A DNA stretch of 64,000 nt from Pedobacter antarcticus (GTDB lineage: Bacteria; Bacteroidota; Bacteroidia; Sphingobacteriales; Sphingobacteriaceae). The translations under genes were made by a program, and so were the position numbers. The DNA lies in NCBI RefSeq assembly GCF_900112985.1, contig NZ_FONS01000012.1, positions 46,269-110,268 on the forward strand, read 5' to 3'. The notes under the pieces were generated by a model, which was not told the origin of the DNA, made no database searches, and saw nothing but the letters and a program-made list of their open reading frames with translations. Positions 33,741 through 42,272 of the stretch are shown here, in pieces (position 1 is the stretch's first letter; each line of letters begins with the position of its first letter).

Positions 33741-35120
33741 TTAATTTTTATAAGTAAACCATTTGATCATTTCTTTCAGACTGGTTTTTTTACCGTACAT
33801 CAGGATGCCGACGCGGTATATTTTTGAGGCGAACCAAACCGTTCCTACAAAACCAATAATAAGCAGAACCATTGATAACCCGAGCTGCCAGTCTGGTACC
33901 CCATACGGAAGTCTCACCATCATCGCTATTGGAGAAGTAAATGGAATCATCGACAGCCAAAATGCGATAGGACCATAAGGGTCATTTGATATTACGCTTA
34001 AAGACAAAGCGTAGCCTACAAATAAGGGCATCATAACCGGCATTACAAATTGCTGGGTTTCAGTTTCGCTATCTACCGCTGAGCCGATAGCCGCATATAA
34101 AGCACTGTAAAAAAGGTATCCGCCAAGGAAGAAAAAGATGAATACCAGGATAATTTTGGTTAAATCCAGGTGGGCCAGGCTTTTCTGAACATAAGCTACT
34201 GGTCCGCTTTCGCTCAGTTTATCTTGAATTTTAGCCTTTTTTGTCTGCTGACTATCTGTAATTGCCTGACCTGCTTTTTCTGTGTCTTTGTTATCTAATG
34301 TGCTGGCAGATTGCATAGTTTGAGCCGCTTTATCTTTACCTGTGAAAAACTGGACAGCGACAGTAGATATTGCGGTTGTCAGGATAATCCAAAGAATAAA
34401 CTGTGTTAAGCCGACTAAAGCTATTCCAATTATTTTACCCATCATCAGCTGGAAAGGTTTAACCGAAGAGATCATAACTTCTATAATCCGGCTGGTCTTT
34501 TCTTCGATAACACCGCGCATCACCTGGATGCCGTACAAGAGAATAAACATGAACATAAGTATGCCTGCTGCCGATCCGATAATAGTGGTTGCACCGGCAC
34601 TGGAGTCTTCTTCTTTACCATTTTGGCCTATCTTCATAGTATCAATATCAACACTGGTAGATAGCCTGTCTAAATCCTGCTGTGCAATTCCACTTGCTTT
34701 AAGTTGTTGCGTACGCAGTGTTTCTTCTAAATCATTGGCTACTTTGCTATTGAGTGCGAGGCTGGCTTGTTTATCTCCCATGAGTTGTATGCCCTTTGGT
34801 GCATCCAGCGTAAATTCTGGCAAATATAGAATATAGTCAAATCCTTCTTTTAGATAGTTCTTTTTCACGTCCTGCAGGCTGGTAGAAAAATAGGTGTAGG
34901 AGATGTTTTTACCGGATTTTAGTTTTTCGGTCAGTGCGGAATTATTATTGACAACCGCCACTTTATGGAATGTAGAGGTTGCTCCCTGAAGGGAAAAATA
35001 AATCATAATGCCGTAAAAGGCCGCGATAATAACGGGCGTCAGCAAAGTCATCAGGATAAATGATTTTTTCTTTACCCTGGAAAGGTATTCTCGTTGTATA
35101 ATGAGTAGAATCTTGTTCAT
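33741..35120 (-). CDS. ABC-2 type transporter permease (NatB-like)
   Basis: A 459-aa permease with one N-terminal helix, a large extracytoplasmic domain (residues ~45-175), and a cluster of five to six C-terminal helices. It also has an unusual Gln/Lys/Ser-rich loop (near TDSQQTKKAKIQDKL). The family includes sodium exporters such as NatB. The ATG at 35120 (MNKILLIIQREYL) gives the conventional N-terminus and lies 4 nt after the ATPase stop. The substrate is unknown. Confidence 0.9.
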   Translation of the reverse strand: MNKILLIIQREYLSRVKKKSFILMTLLTPVIIAAFYGIMIYFSLQGATSTFHKVAVVNNNSALTEKLKSGKNISYTYFSTSLQDVKKNYLKEGFDYILYLPEFTLDAPKGIQLMGDKQASLALNSKVANDLEETLRTQQLKASGIAQQDLDRLSTSVDIDTMKIGQNGKEEDSSAGATTIIGSAAGILMFMFILLYGIQVMRGVIEEKTSRIIEVMISSVKPFQLMMGKIIGIALVGLTQFILWIILTTAISTVAVQFFTGKDKAAQTMQSASTLDNKDTEKAGQAITDSQQTKKAKIQDKLSESGPVAYVQKSLAHLDLTKIILVFIFFFLGGYLFYSALYAAIGSAVDSETETQQFVMPVMMPLFVGYALSLSVISNDPYGPIAFWLSMIPFTSPIAMMVRLPYGVPDWQLGLSMVLLIIGFVGTVWFASKIYRVGILMYGKKTSLKEMIKWFTYKN

Positions 35121-35124
35121 GAGT

Positions 35125-36033
35125 TTAATTTTGAGAGGGTTTAACTTTTTCAATAAAGATGTCATTCATCGTGGCAATAACTTCATCCAGGCGGTGGATA
35201 TTAACTAAAGGAAGAAGATAATAGAGCAATTGATTGGCAGTCACGTTTGGTTGTAACTGGATTTTCATCCTGATCTTATTTCTGATTTCTTCTTTTTTGA
35301 TTACCTGATATAGTGTCTCATGTCCTTCTGAAGAGAGTGAGCCATCGTATTCAAGCCAGTAAGTGTTGTTTCGGTATTCTTCTTTAATATCAGCAACTTT
35401 TCCATCCAGTATTTTTTTTGACTGATGAATAAGCGCGATGCTATCACACAGTTCTTCTACGGATTCCATTCTGTGTGTTGAAAATATAAATGTCGCTCCC
35501 TGCCGGTTAAGTTCCAGAATCTCATTTTTAATGACGTCTGCATTTACCGGATCAAACCCCGAAAAAGGCTCATCCAGGATAATTAGCTCAGGCTGATGCA
35601 GCACCGTTGCTACAAACTGCACTTTCTGCTGCATGCCTTTACTCAGGTCTTCGACTTTCTTATTCCACCAGCTGCCCATTTCTAGTTTTTCGAACCAATA
35701 TTTGACACGCTTGGTAGCCTCAGCTGTACTTAGTCCTTTTAACTTTGCCAGATAAAGCACTTGCTCACCAATTTCCATTTTTTTATACAAGCCTCTCTCC
35801 TCGGGCAGATAACCGATCTGTGCGATATGATCGGAGTTAAGGCGCTGCCCGTTGAAAATGACTTCACCACTATCTGGTGCTGTAATTTGCGTGATAATCC
35901 GGATCAGGGAAGTCTTTCCTGCTCCATTCGGCCCTAGCAGTCCGAAAATCTGTCCCTGGGCTACTTCCAGGCTGACGTCATTCAGTGCACGGTGTGAGGC
36001 ATACTGTTTTACAATATTGTGGACACTTAGCAT
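35125..36033 (-). CDS. ABC transporter ATP-binding protein (NatA-like)
   Basis: A 302-aa ATPase that pairs with the permease following it. It has Walker A (GLLGPNGAGKTSL), a signature that departs from LSGGQ (DLSKGMQQKVQF), and Walker B (LIILDEPFSGFDP), with the switch His in FSTHRM. A ~90-residue C-terminal extension (DUF4162-like) is present. Drug or sodium export is possible; the sequence does not settle it. Confidence 0.93.
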   Translation of the reverse strand: MLSVHNIVKQYASHRALNDVSLEVAQGQIFGLLGPNGAGKTSLIRIITQITAPDSGEVIFNGQRLNSDHIAQIGYLPEERGLYKKMEIGEQVLYLAKLKGLSTAEATKRVKYWFEKLEMGSWWNKKVEDLSKGMQQKVQFVATVLHQPELIILDEPFSGFDPVNADVIKNEILELNRQGATFIFSTHRMESVEELCDSIALIHQSKKILDGKVADIKEEYRNNTYWLEYDGSLSSEGHETLYQVIKKEEIRNKIRMKIQLQPNVTANQLLYYLLPLVNIHRLDEVIATMNDIFIEKVKPSQN

Positions 36034-36134
36034 ATGTTGAGTTTTAGTTACAGAATTAGACGCAGTTTTCTGAAATCGTTACAGATTATTTACTAACTGG
36101 TCAGCCGGTCCTGTCTAATATGCCTGGCCCTGGA

Positions 36135-37223
36135 TTAAGCCTTTTTGAAAATTTGTTTGATTTTATCGGTAAAACCAGACTTGGAAGAAGATTGATTGTC
36201 GGTTCCGATCAGAAAACCATAGGGTTGTAAAGCTGGTACATGATCGCAGATAATTTTAACCATACCCAGTAAAGGAATAGCCAGTACCATCCCCGGGATT
36301 CCCCATACTAGTTCACCGAGTACAATAACCATGATGGTAAACAGTGGATTAATATTAACTTGTTCGCCCACGACCAGGGGTTCCAAGATATAAGTCTGAA
36401 TAAACTGAACCAATGCATAAGTGACTAAAACGGTAATAATCATCTTTGAATCTCCCCCCTGTGCAATCACCGCAAGGACCGTAATGGAAGTGCCTGTTAG
36501 GTTGCCAATAAACGGGATGATCTCGAGTATGCCGCATAAAACAGCAAAGAATATTGCGCTTTCCACTCCAGCCAGGCTAAAGCCAATTCCATACATAATC
36601 CATAAAAGACCAATCATTGCAGCTAATCCACTCAGATAATGCTGAGCTACTTTTCCGGTTTGATGAACAACTTTTGAAGCTTCTTCCCGGTTTTCTGGTG
36701 CAATGAGTTTGAGAATGAATTTTTTAATATGATTCCTGTACAGCAAAAACAGAAACATGTAGACGACAACAAGAATGGTGTTAACCGCCATGTTCATTAC
36801 TCCCGAGGCAAATCCTGCCAGCATGCTTCCCGCACCGCCGCTTTGTTCCCCTTGCTGTTTGACAAGTTCTGATTGCTTACTTAAACTGATTCCTACTTGT
36901 TTATTTAGCCATTGCCGCAGACTGGCAAACATATCGGTGACTCTGTGTTTCATGCTATCCAGATTCTCCGTCAAACCGCTTAACTGCCATGACAGGAGTG
37001 TAAAAACTAGTGCAATGGCCGCAAGGAACAGAACGACACAGCAAAGGGCACTCATGCCTTTACTAAAACCGTGGTTTTCAAGCCATTTGCTTAAACGAAT
37101 AAATAACATGGAGAATACTGCCGCTAAGGCTAGTGGAATAAGGAAATCTGCGGCGAAGTAGATGCCTGCGAAGAAAAGAAACAAGATTAATAGAATATAA
37201 ACGCTGCGTTGAAGTTTTTCCAT
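36135..37223 (-). CDS. AI-2E family transporter (TqsA/PerM-like permease)
   Basis: A 362-aa polytopic membrane protein with about eight helices. The AI-2E family pattern is clear in the C-terminal half (FFAVLCGILEIIPFIGNLTG, LVVGEQVNINPLF, LVWGIPGMVLAIPLLGM). A cytoplasmic or periplasmic coiled region occupies residues ~85-130. Substrates range from autoinducer-2 to sodium/proton exchange, so no specific function is assigned. A bidirectional terminator lies upstream, separating it from the ferredoxin gene. Confidence 0.9.
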   Translation of the reverse strand: MEKLQRSVYILLILFLFFAGIYFAADFLIPLALAAVFSMLFIRLSKWLENHGFSKGMSALCCVVLFLAAIALVFTLLSWQLSGLTENLDSMKHRVTDMFASLRQWLNKQVGISLSKQSELVKQQGEQSGGAGSMLAGFASGVMNMAVNTILVVVYMFLFLLYRNHIKKFILKLIAPENREEASKVVHQTGKVAQHYLSGLAAMIGLLWIMYGIGFSLAGVESAIFFAVLCGILEIIPFIGNLTGTSITVLAVIAQGGDSKMIITVLVTYALVQFIQTYILEPLVVGEQVNINPLFTIMVIVLGELVWGIPGMVLAIPLLGMVKIICDHVPALQPYGFLIGTDNQSSSKSGFTDKIKQIFKKA

Positions 37224-37277
37224 ATCCTGCTATTCAACAAAATCCGGTAAAGAAAGTTTGGTGGATATAGTGCATAA

Positions 37278-37311
37278 AAAAAGAGGCTATCCGTGCAGAT
37301 AGCCTCTTTTT
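37278..37311. terminator. terminator with 14-bp perfect stem
   Basis: Arms AAAAAGAGGCTATC (37278-37291) and GATAGCCTCTTTTT (37298-37311), loop CGTGCA. It is symmetrical with A/T runs, so usable both ways. It terminates the leftward ferredoxin transcript ahead of the AI-2E gene. Confidence 0.9.
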
Positions 37312-37328
37312 AAATAGTTATGTGATAA

Positions 37329-37679
37329 TTATCCTTCCTGGTGTAACCAGGCTTTTTTCTTTAAGAGTTCTTCTTCTGTTTCACGGATGTCTTCATCATC
37401 TACACAGCAGTCAACAGGGCAAACCGCAGCACACTGTGGTTCATCATGAAAACCTTTACATTCTGTACACTTATCCGAAACTATATAATATACTTCATCT
37501 GACACAGGCTCCTGAGCCGCTCCTGCATCTACTTCCTGATCACCAAAATCAATAATACCGTTTAAATTGGTACCATCGGAAAATCTCCAGGCTGTGCCTG
37601 CATCATAAATTGCATTATTTGGGCATTCAGGCTCACATGCTCCGCAATTAATACATTCGTCTGTTATTTTAATAGCCAT
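37329..37679 (-). CDS. 4Fe-4S dicluster ferredoxin
   Basis: A 116-aa protein with two cluster-binding motifs: CINCGACEPECP (Cys9, 12, 15, 19) and CTECKGFHDEPQCAAVCPVD. The spacing in the second motif has the longer insertion seen in Chromatium/YfhL-type ferredoxins. It carries electrons in the cytoplasm. It is divergent from the LuxC-like reductase gene with overlapping promoter boxes, so shared regulation is plausible. Confidence 0.92.
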   Translation of the reverse strand: MAIKITDECINCGACEPECPNNAIYDAGTAWRFSDGTNLNGIIDFGDQEVDAGAAQEPVSDEVYYIVSDKCTECKGFHDEPQCAAVCPVDCCVDDEDIRETEEELLKKKAWLHQEG

Positions 37680-37706
37680 GTCTTCGTATAAATCTATTGC
37701 TAAAGT

Positions 37707-37727
37707 TACCTTTGCACTGCAAATATA
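37707..37727. promoter_or_regulatory. overlapping divergent -7 boxes between ferredoxin and LuxC-like genes
   Basis: TATATTTG on the minus strand (37720-37727), 40 nt before the ferredoxin ATG, and TACCTTTG on the plus strand (37707-37714), 40 nt before the reductase ATG. Both match TAnnTTTG. The two boxes are 5 bp apart, so polymerases would compete. Confidence 0.55.
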
Positions 37728-37754
37728 ACATTTATACTTTAAAATTTTGTAAAC

Positions 37755-38783
37755 ATGTCTACGCTGAACTCCGAGAAGCTAATTATTGCATTTCATAAAC
37801 TAAGTAATTTCCTGCTATCTCCTGACGAGGATTTTAATTCCGTCATCCGTTCTGCTCCCAATCATAATGCCTGGTTTACAGTGGAAGAAGTGACCCGGTC
37901 ACTGGCTTCTTTACAAGAAATGCTTCAGTTGCCGGCACTGGAAAAATGGTTTGAAAATATTTCCGTTACCAGCAGTCCCAAAAAAGTGGGTTTAATTCTG
38001 GCCGGTAATATTCCAATGGTTGGTTTTCACGATGTGCTATCGGTACTGGCAACGGGTAATATTGCGCTGATTAAGCTGTCTTCTTCAGATAGTCAGCTAC
38101 TGCCTGCTTTACTAAAAAAACTGGTTTCTTTCGAACCGTTGCTTCAGGATCAGATCGAATATGTAGAAAGACTTACTGGTTTTGATGCCATAATCGCCAC
38201 CGGCAGTAATAATACTTCGCGTTACTTTGAATATTATTTCGGTAAGGTTCCAAACATAATTCGTAAAAACCGGAATAGTGTTGCCGTTCTGGACGGCCGG
38301 GAAAGTGTTGCTGAAATAGCAGCTTTAGGGCACGATATTTTCGACTATTTTGGTCTGGGATGTCGTAATGTTTCTAAGGTCTATCTACCGGAAGGTTATG
38401 AAATCAAGAACTTTTTTGAGCCACTGGAGTCTTTTTCTCCGGTGATCAATCACTTTAAATACAATAATAACTACGATTATAACAAGTCTATCTACCTGGT
38501 TAACTCTGTAACTCATTTTGATAACGGCTTCCTGCTGGTTAAACAAGATGAGGGGCTGACTTCTCCACTCGCTGTACTGTTTACCGAAACCTATACTGAT
38601 CTGGATGCACTGTCTCAGCAGCTGGAGCAAAAAGAAGAACAAATTCAATGTGTATTAACACAAACTGAACTAAAATTCAGTAAAGGTACGTTAACACTAG
38701 GGCAGGGGCAGCATCCGGCTTTATGGGATTATGCAGATCATGTGGATACGATTGCCTTTCTAAATGGACTGCAGACGGTCTGA
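37755..38783 (+). CDS. acyl-CoA/long-chain acyl reductase, LuxC family
   Basis: A 342-aa protein of the aldehyde-dehydrogenase-like LuxC family. Conserved segments are LILAGNIPMVGFHDVLSVL, LSSSDSQLLPALL and YFGLGCRNVSKVYLP, which contains the putative catalytic Cys203. LuxC-type enzymes reduce activated fatty acids to aldehydes. It is shorter than LuxC (~480 aa), as is usual for Bacteroidota members. The divergent ferredoxin could supply electrons, but this is only inferred from position. Confidence 0.85.
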   Translation: MSTLNSEKLIIAFHKLSNFLLSPDEDFNSVIRSAPNHNAWFTVEEVTRSLASLQEMLQLPALEKWFENISVTSSPKKVGLILAGNIPMVGFHDVLSVLATGNIALIKLSSSDSQLLPALLKKLVSFEPLLQDQIEYVERLTGFDAIIATGSNNTSRYFEYYFGKVPNIIRKNRNSVAVLDGRESVAEIAALGHDIFDYFGLGCRNVSKVYLPEGYEIKNFFEPLESFSPVINHFKYNNNYDYNKSIYLVNSVTHFDNGFLLVKQDEGLTSPLAVLFTETYTDLDALSQQLEQKEEQIQCVLTQTELKFSKGTLTLGQGQHPALWDYADHVDTIAFLNGLQTV

Positions 38784-38832
38784 TAGCTTTTATTTGTATC
38801 ACAAGGTTTCTTAATTTCTCATTTTGAAACAC

Positions 38833-38840
38833 TATTTTTG
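38833..38840 (+). promoter_or_regulatory. -7 promoter box TATTTTTG before the 67-aa gene
   Basis: TAnnTTTG with 5 nt to the ATG at 38846; another near-leaderless arrangement. Confidence 0.5.
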
Positions 38841-38845
38841 AAGAA

Positions 38846-39049
38846 ATGTATATAATCAAAGTAAAAGGCATTGCCAAAATACCGGATTACGTTCAGCTCA
38901 GAGATGATAAGTTCACTCTGCTGGCTTATTTCAGGGTAGACCGGCCGGACAAGTCCCTTGATAAATTAGGGCTTGGCGATAAATTGCCCGATATAATGGA
39001 TGTAGTAAAAAATCTGCCCTTTGGTCAGATTGCCAAATTAGATATTTAA
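38846..39049 (+). CDS. conserved-looking small protein, unknown function
   Basis: A 67-aa soluble protein (MYIIKVKGIAKIPDYVQLRD at the N-terminus) with no motif I can name. Its own promoter box and its end 3 nt before the ftsE-like gene support it as a real gene and a likely cotranscript. It is basic and hydrophobic in alternation, suggesting a small beta-rich fold. Confidence 0.65.
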   Translation: MYIIKVKGIAKIPDYVQLRDDKFTLLAYFRVDRPDKSLDKLGLGDKLPDIMDVVKNLPFGQIAKLDI

Positions 39050-39052
39050 GAT

Positions 39053-39736
39053 ATGACAGGAAACGCAGTTATCAATTTAAGAAACGTTGATGTATTTCAG
39101 CAAAAACACCTGGTGCTCTCAGATGTAAACCTAACTGTGGATAAAGGTGAATTTGTCTTTTTGATCGGTCAGACAGGATCGGGTAAAAGCAGCTTGCTGA
39201 AAATCATATACGGAGAATTGCATATCGGCAATGGAGAGGGCCAGATCGCTGGTTTTGACCTGAAAAAACTTGCAGAAAGGGATGTTCCATTTCTGCGCAG
39301 AAAATTAGGGATAGTTTTCCAGGATTTTCAATTACTCACCGATAGGACAATCGAAAAGAATCTGGATTTTGTGTTGAAAGCCACTGGCTGGAAAGACAAA
39401 AAGCTGATTGAAGAAAGAATTAAAGATGTACTCGAAAAAGTGGGGCTGCGTTCTAAAATCAGAAAAATGCCACATGAGCTATCTGGTGGTGAACAGCAGA
39501 GGGTGGTTATTGCACGCTCGCTTTTAAATAATCCAGATATTATTCTTGCAGATGAACCTACAGGAAATCTGGATCCGGAAACTTCTGAAGAGATAGTAAT
39601 GCTGCTCAAGCAGATCAGCCAAAGTGGTACCGCAGTACTAATGGCAACTCATGATTACCACATCATTCGTACACTACCTTCGCGTATTATTAAATGTGAA
39701 GCTGGTATCGTACACGAAGATGCGACGATAAACTAA
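39053..39736 (+). CDS. ftsE: cell division-type ABC ATPase FtsE-like
   Basis: A 227-aa ATPase. Walker A is GQTGSGKSSL, the signature is LSGGEQQRVVIARSLLNNP, Walker B is IILADEPTGNLDP, and the switch His is in MATHDYH. The layout matches FtsE/LolD-type subunits. FtsE works with FtsX to control periplasmic murein hydrolases, but no ftsX gene follows here, so a LolD or MacB-like role cannot be excluded. Confidence 0.88.
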   Translation: MTGNAVINLRNVDVFQQKHLVLSDVNLTVDKGEFVFLIGQTGSGKSSLLKIIYGELHIGNGEGQIAGFDLKKLAERDVPFLRRKLGIVFQDFQLLTDRTIEKNLDFVLKATGWKDKKLIEERIKDVLEKVGLRSKIRKMPHELSGGEQQRVVIARSLLNNPDIILADEPTGNLDPETSEEIVMLLKQISQSGTAVLMATHDYHIIRTLPSRIIKCEAGIVHEDATIN

Positions 39737-39863
39737 ACCTTTTCTGACAAAATAATTAATTTTCAGCCATTCTGTACAGTCTTGTTCACACAAAACTGAC
39801 AGCATGGCTGATATATGCTATTGGCAAACAATTTGCATTTATGACCTAAAATTCTACTATACC

Positions 39864-40451
39864 ATGTTTAGCAAGAAGAAAACGAACGATACCCAAAATC
39901 CTGCAACGGAAAATACTGCAGAAGAGCAGTTGAACAAGGAGATTACTAATGAAAATCAGGAAGTTAAAGAAGATGCATCAGCAGAACCTGTAGTGGAAAT
40001 TTCTGCTGAGGAGCAGTTAAAACTGGATAATGCAGCCTTGAATGATAAATATCTGCGCCTGTTTGCCGAATTTGATAATTATAAAAGACGTACACAGAAA
40101 GAACGTGTTGAATTACTGCAGACTGCAGGTAAGGATGTTATTTTAACGCTGTTACCTATTCTGGATGATTTTGACCGTGCTAATAAAGCCGCTGAAAATG
40201 CAACAGATATCGCTTCTATCCGTGAAGGTGTTCAGTTGGTTCATACCAAACTAAAAAATACACTTGCACAGAAAGGCCTTAAAGAAATGGAGAGTTTGAA
40301 TACAGTATTTAACACTGATCTTCATGAAGGAATTACAAATGTTCCTGCTCCTACTGAAGAGTTGAAAGGGAAAGTGATTGATGAATTAGAAAAAGGATAC
40401 ACTTTAAATGACAAAGTTATACGCTTTGCAAAAGTGGTTGTAGGTAGTTAA
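39864..40451 (+). CDS. grpE: nucleotide exchange factor GrpE
   Basis: A 195-aa cochaperone that speeds ADP release from DnaK. It has an acidic, disordered N-terminus (to residue ~55), a long coiled coil and a C-terminal beta domain. GrpE hallmarks are KYLRLFAEFDNYKRRTQKE, LPILDDFDRA and a late KVIRFAKVVVG. The ATG at 39864 is chosen because a longer in-frame option would add a hydrophobic Cys/Tyr-rich stretch foreign to GrpE. dnaJ follows 2 nt later. Confidence 0.96.
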   Translation: MFSKKKTNDTQNPATENTAEEQLNKEITNENQEVKEDASAEPVVEISAEEQLKLDNAALNDKYLRLFAEFDNYKRRTQKERVELLQTAGKDVILTLLPILDDFDRANKAAENATDIASIREGVQLVHTKLKNTLAQKGLKEMESLNTVFNTDLHEGITNVPAPTEELKGKVIDELEKGYTLNDKVIRFAKVVVGS

Positions 40452-40453
40452 TT

Positions 40454-41623
40454 ATGAGTAAGAGAGATTATTACGATATTCTTGGCGTATCAAAGAGCTC
40501 TTCTCCGGAAGAGATCAAAAAAGCTTATAGAAAGCTGGCCATTAAGTATCATCCCGACAAAAACCCGGATGACCATACCGCAGAGGATAAATTTAAAGAA
40601 GCCGCTGAGGCTTATGAAGTCCTGAGCAACGCCGAAAAGAAGCAACGTTATGATCATTACGGTCATGCAGGAGTAGGCGGAGCAGCTGGCGGTGGCGGCG
40701 GCTACGGTGGTGGCGGTATGAACATGGAAGATATTTTCAGCCAGTTCGGTGATATCTTCGGTGGTGGCGGTGGAAGCCCTTTTGATAGTTTCTTTGGTGG
40801 TCAGCAATCTCGTGGAGGTGGTCGTCGCGTCGCGAAGGGATCTAACCTGCGTATCAAGGTAAAATTAACTCTTGAAGAAATTGCGAATGGTGCTGAGAAA
40901 AAGATTAAGGTCAACAAGCAGGTAACCTGCAAACCTTGTGACGGAACAGGTGCTAAAGATAAATCGTCTGTTAGTACCTGCAGTACTTGTGGAGGTAGCG
41001 GATCTGTACGTCGTGTGACAAACACAATCCTCGGACAGATGCAGACAACTTCTACTTGTCCGACCTGTAATGGTTCCGGTTCACAAATTACCGCTAAATG
41101 TACTTCCTGCCATGGCGAAGGTACTGTACGCGGTGAGGAAACCATCAGCATCAATATTCCTGCTGGTGTGAGTGATGGTATGCAGTTGAGCATGAGCGGA
41201 AAAGGTAATGCTGCTCCTAATGGCGGTATTCCGGGAGACCTGATCATTCTTATCGAAGAAATTCCGCATGAATTTCTTAAACGTGAAGGTAATAATATAG
41301 TATACGATTTACACTTAAGTATTGTTGATGCAGCCCTGGGTTACAGCGCAGAGGTACCAACAATCGACGGTAAAGCTAAGATCAAGATCGAACCGGGTAC
41401 ACAAAGTGGTAAACTGCTTCGTCTGAAGGCCAAAGGTATCCCTGAGGTGAATTCATACCATCGAGGCGATCAGATTATCCATGTAAATATCTGGACACCT
41501 AAGATCCTGAGTGGTGAAGAGCGTAGCCTGCTGGAGAAACTCCGCGACTCGCCTAACTTTAAACCTCAGCCGGGTAAAAACGATAAGAGTTTCTTTGAGA
41601 AAATGAAAGAATACTTTGAGTAA
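40454..41623 (+). CDS. dnaJ: chaperone protein DnaJ
   Basis: A 389-aa type I Hsp40. The J domain has the HPD motif at 33-35 (KYHPDKNP); a Gly/Phe-rich linker runs from about 70 to 120. A four-repeat zinc finger follows (CKPCDGTG, CSTCGGSG, CPTCNGSG, CTSCHGEG), then the C-terminal substrate-binding domain. It stimulates DnaK ATPase activity. It forms a tight pair with grpE; dnaK is not in the window. A bidirectional terminator follows. Confidence 0.97.
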   Translation: MSKRDYYDILGVSKSSSPEEIKKAYRKLAIKYHPDKNPDDHTAEDKFKEAAEAYEVLSNAEKKQRYDHYGHAGVGGAAGGGGGYGGGGMNMEDIFSQFGDIFGGGGGSPFDSFFGGQQSRGGGRRVAKGSNLRIKVKLTLEEIANGAEKKIKVNKQVTCKPCDGTGAKDKSSVSTCSTCGGSGSVRRVTNTILGQMQTTSTCPTCNGSGSQITAKCTSCHGEGTVRGEETISINIPAGVSDGMQLSMSGKGNAAPNGGIPGDLIILIEEIPHEFLKREGNNIVYDLHLSIVDAALGYSAEVPTIDGKAKIKIEPGTQSGKLLRLKAKGIPEVNSYHRGDQIIHVNIWTPKILSGEERSLLEKLRDSPNFKPQPGKNDKSFFEKMKEYFE

Positions 41624-41641
41624 GCGTTATACAGTATCATA

Positions 41642-41675
41642 AAAAAAGGTTGTCCCGAAAGAGACAACCTTTTTT
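41642..41675. terminator. bidirectional terminator between dnaJ and uspA
   Basis: Arms AAAAAAGGTTGTC (41642-41654) and GACAACCTTTTTT (41663-41675), 13 bp, with an 8-nt loop. It lies between convergent genes and has A/T runs on both sides. Confidence 0.9.
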
Positions 41676-41694
41676 GTTATAAATAGATTTTACC

Positions 41695-42144
41695 TTATAC
41701 CTCTGCTTTGTTCGGAATAATCAATACCGGGCAGGCAGAATTCCTGGTAACATGCTCTGCAACGCTTCCCATCAAAAAATGATACAGACCTTTTCGGCCG
41801 TAAGTACCGATTACAATGAGGTCTGAACCCCATTCATCTGACTGCGCAATAATTCCGTGTGCTGCGCTATCCACTACGCTAAGATAGGTAGTCTTAATTC
41901 CCTCCCCATATGTATTTTCAATTTCACGCAATAAGGCCTGGCTGTTTTCTTCACTGTTATCGTAGGATTCAAGGAATACCGGTGCAAGTGTCAGATCCTG
42001 ATTCATTGTGGCAGGCATCGGTTCAATAACATTAACCAGGGCAATCTCGGCTCCAAAGGTCCTGGCCAATTCATAACCTGTTTTGGCTGCTTTTTCGGAA
42101 CATGTGCTGTTATCTACAGCTACTAATATTTTTTTGAGATTCAT
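41695..42144 (-). CDS. universal stress protein, UspA family
   Basis: A 149-aa single-domain Usp with an N-terminal KKILVAVDNSTCSEKAAK strand-loop and the ATP-binding pattern G-x2-G-x9-G-S (GTYGRKGLYHFLMGS), which indicates the ATP-binding subclass. Usp proteins support survival under stress or starvation. It is convergent with dnaJ and divergent from the NlpC/P60 gene. Confidence 0.93.
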   Translation of the reverse strand: MNLKKILVAVDNSTCSEKAAKTGYELARTFGAEIALVNVIEPMPATMNQDLTLAPVFLESYDNSEENSQALLREIENTYGEGIKTTYLSVVDSAAHGIIAQSDEWGSDLIVIGTYGRKGLYHFLMGSVAEHVTRNSACPVLIIPNKAEV

Positions 42145-42272
42145 TTTCAGATAATTTAGGATGACGACGATTATAGGAACAACAAACTGAAGCCTCCAAT
42201 GTTTATTCGGTATTTCATAATTTTAAACAGAACCTCAGGCTATTTATTAATTTAGCTTTATATATACCGGTT

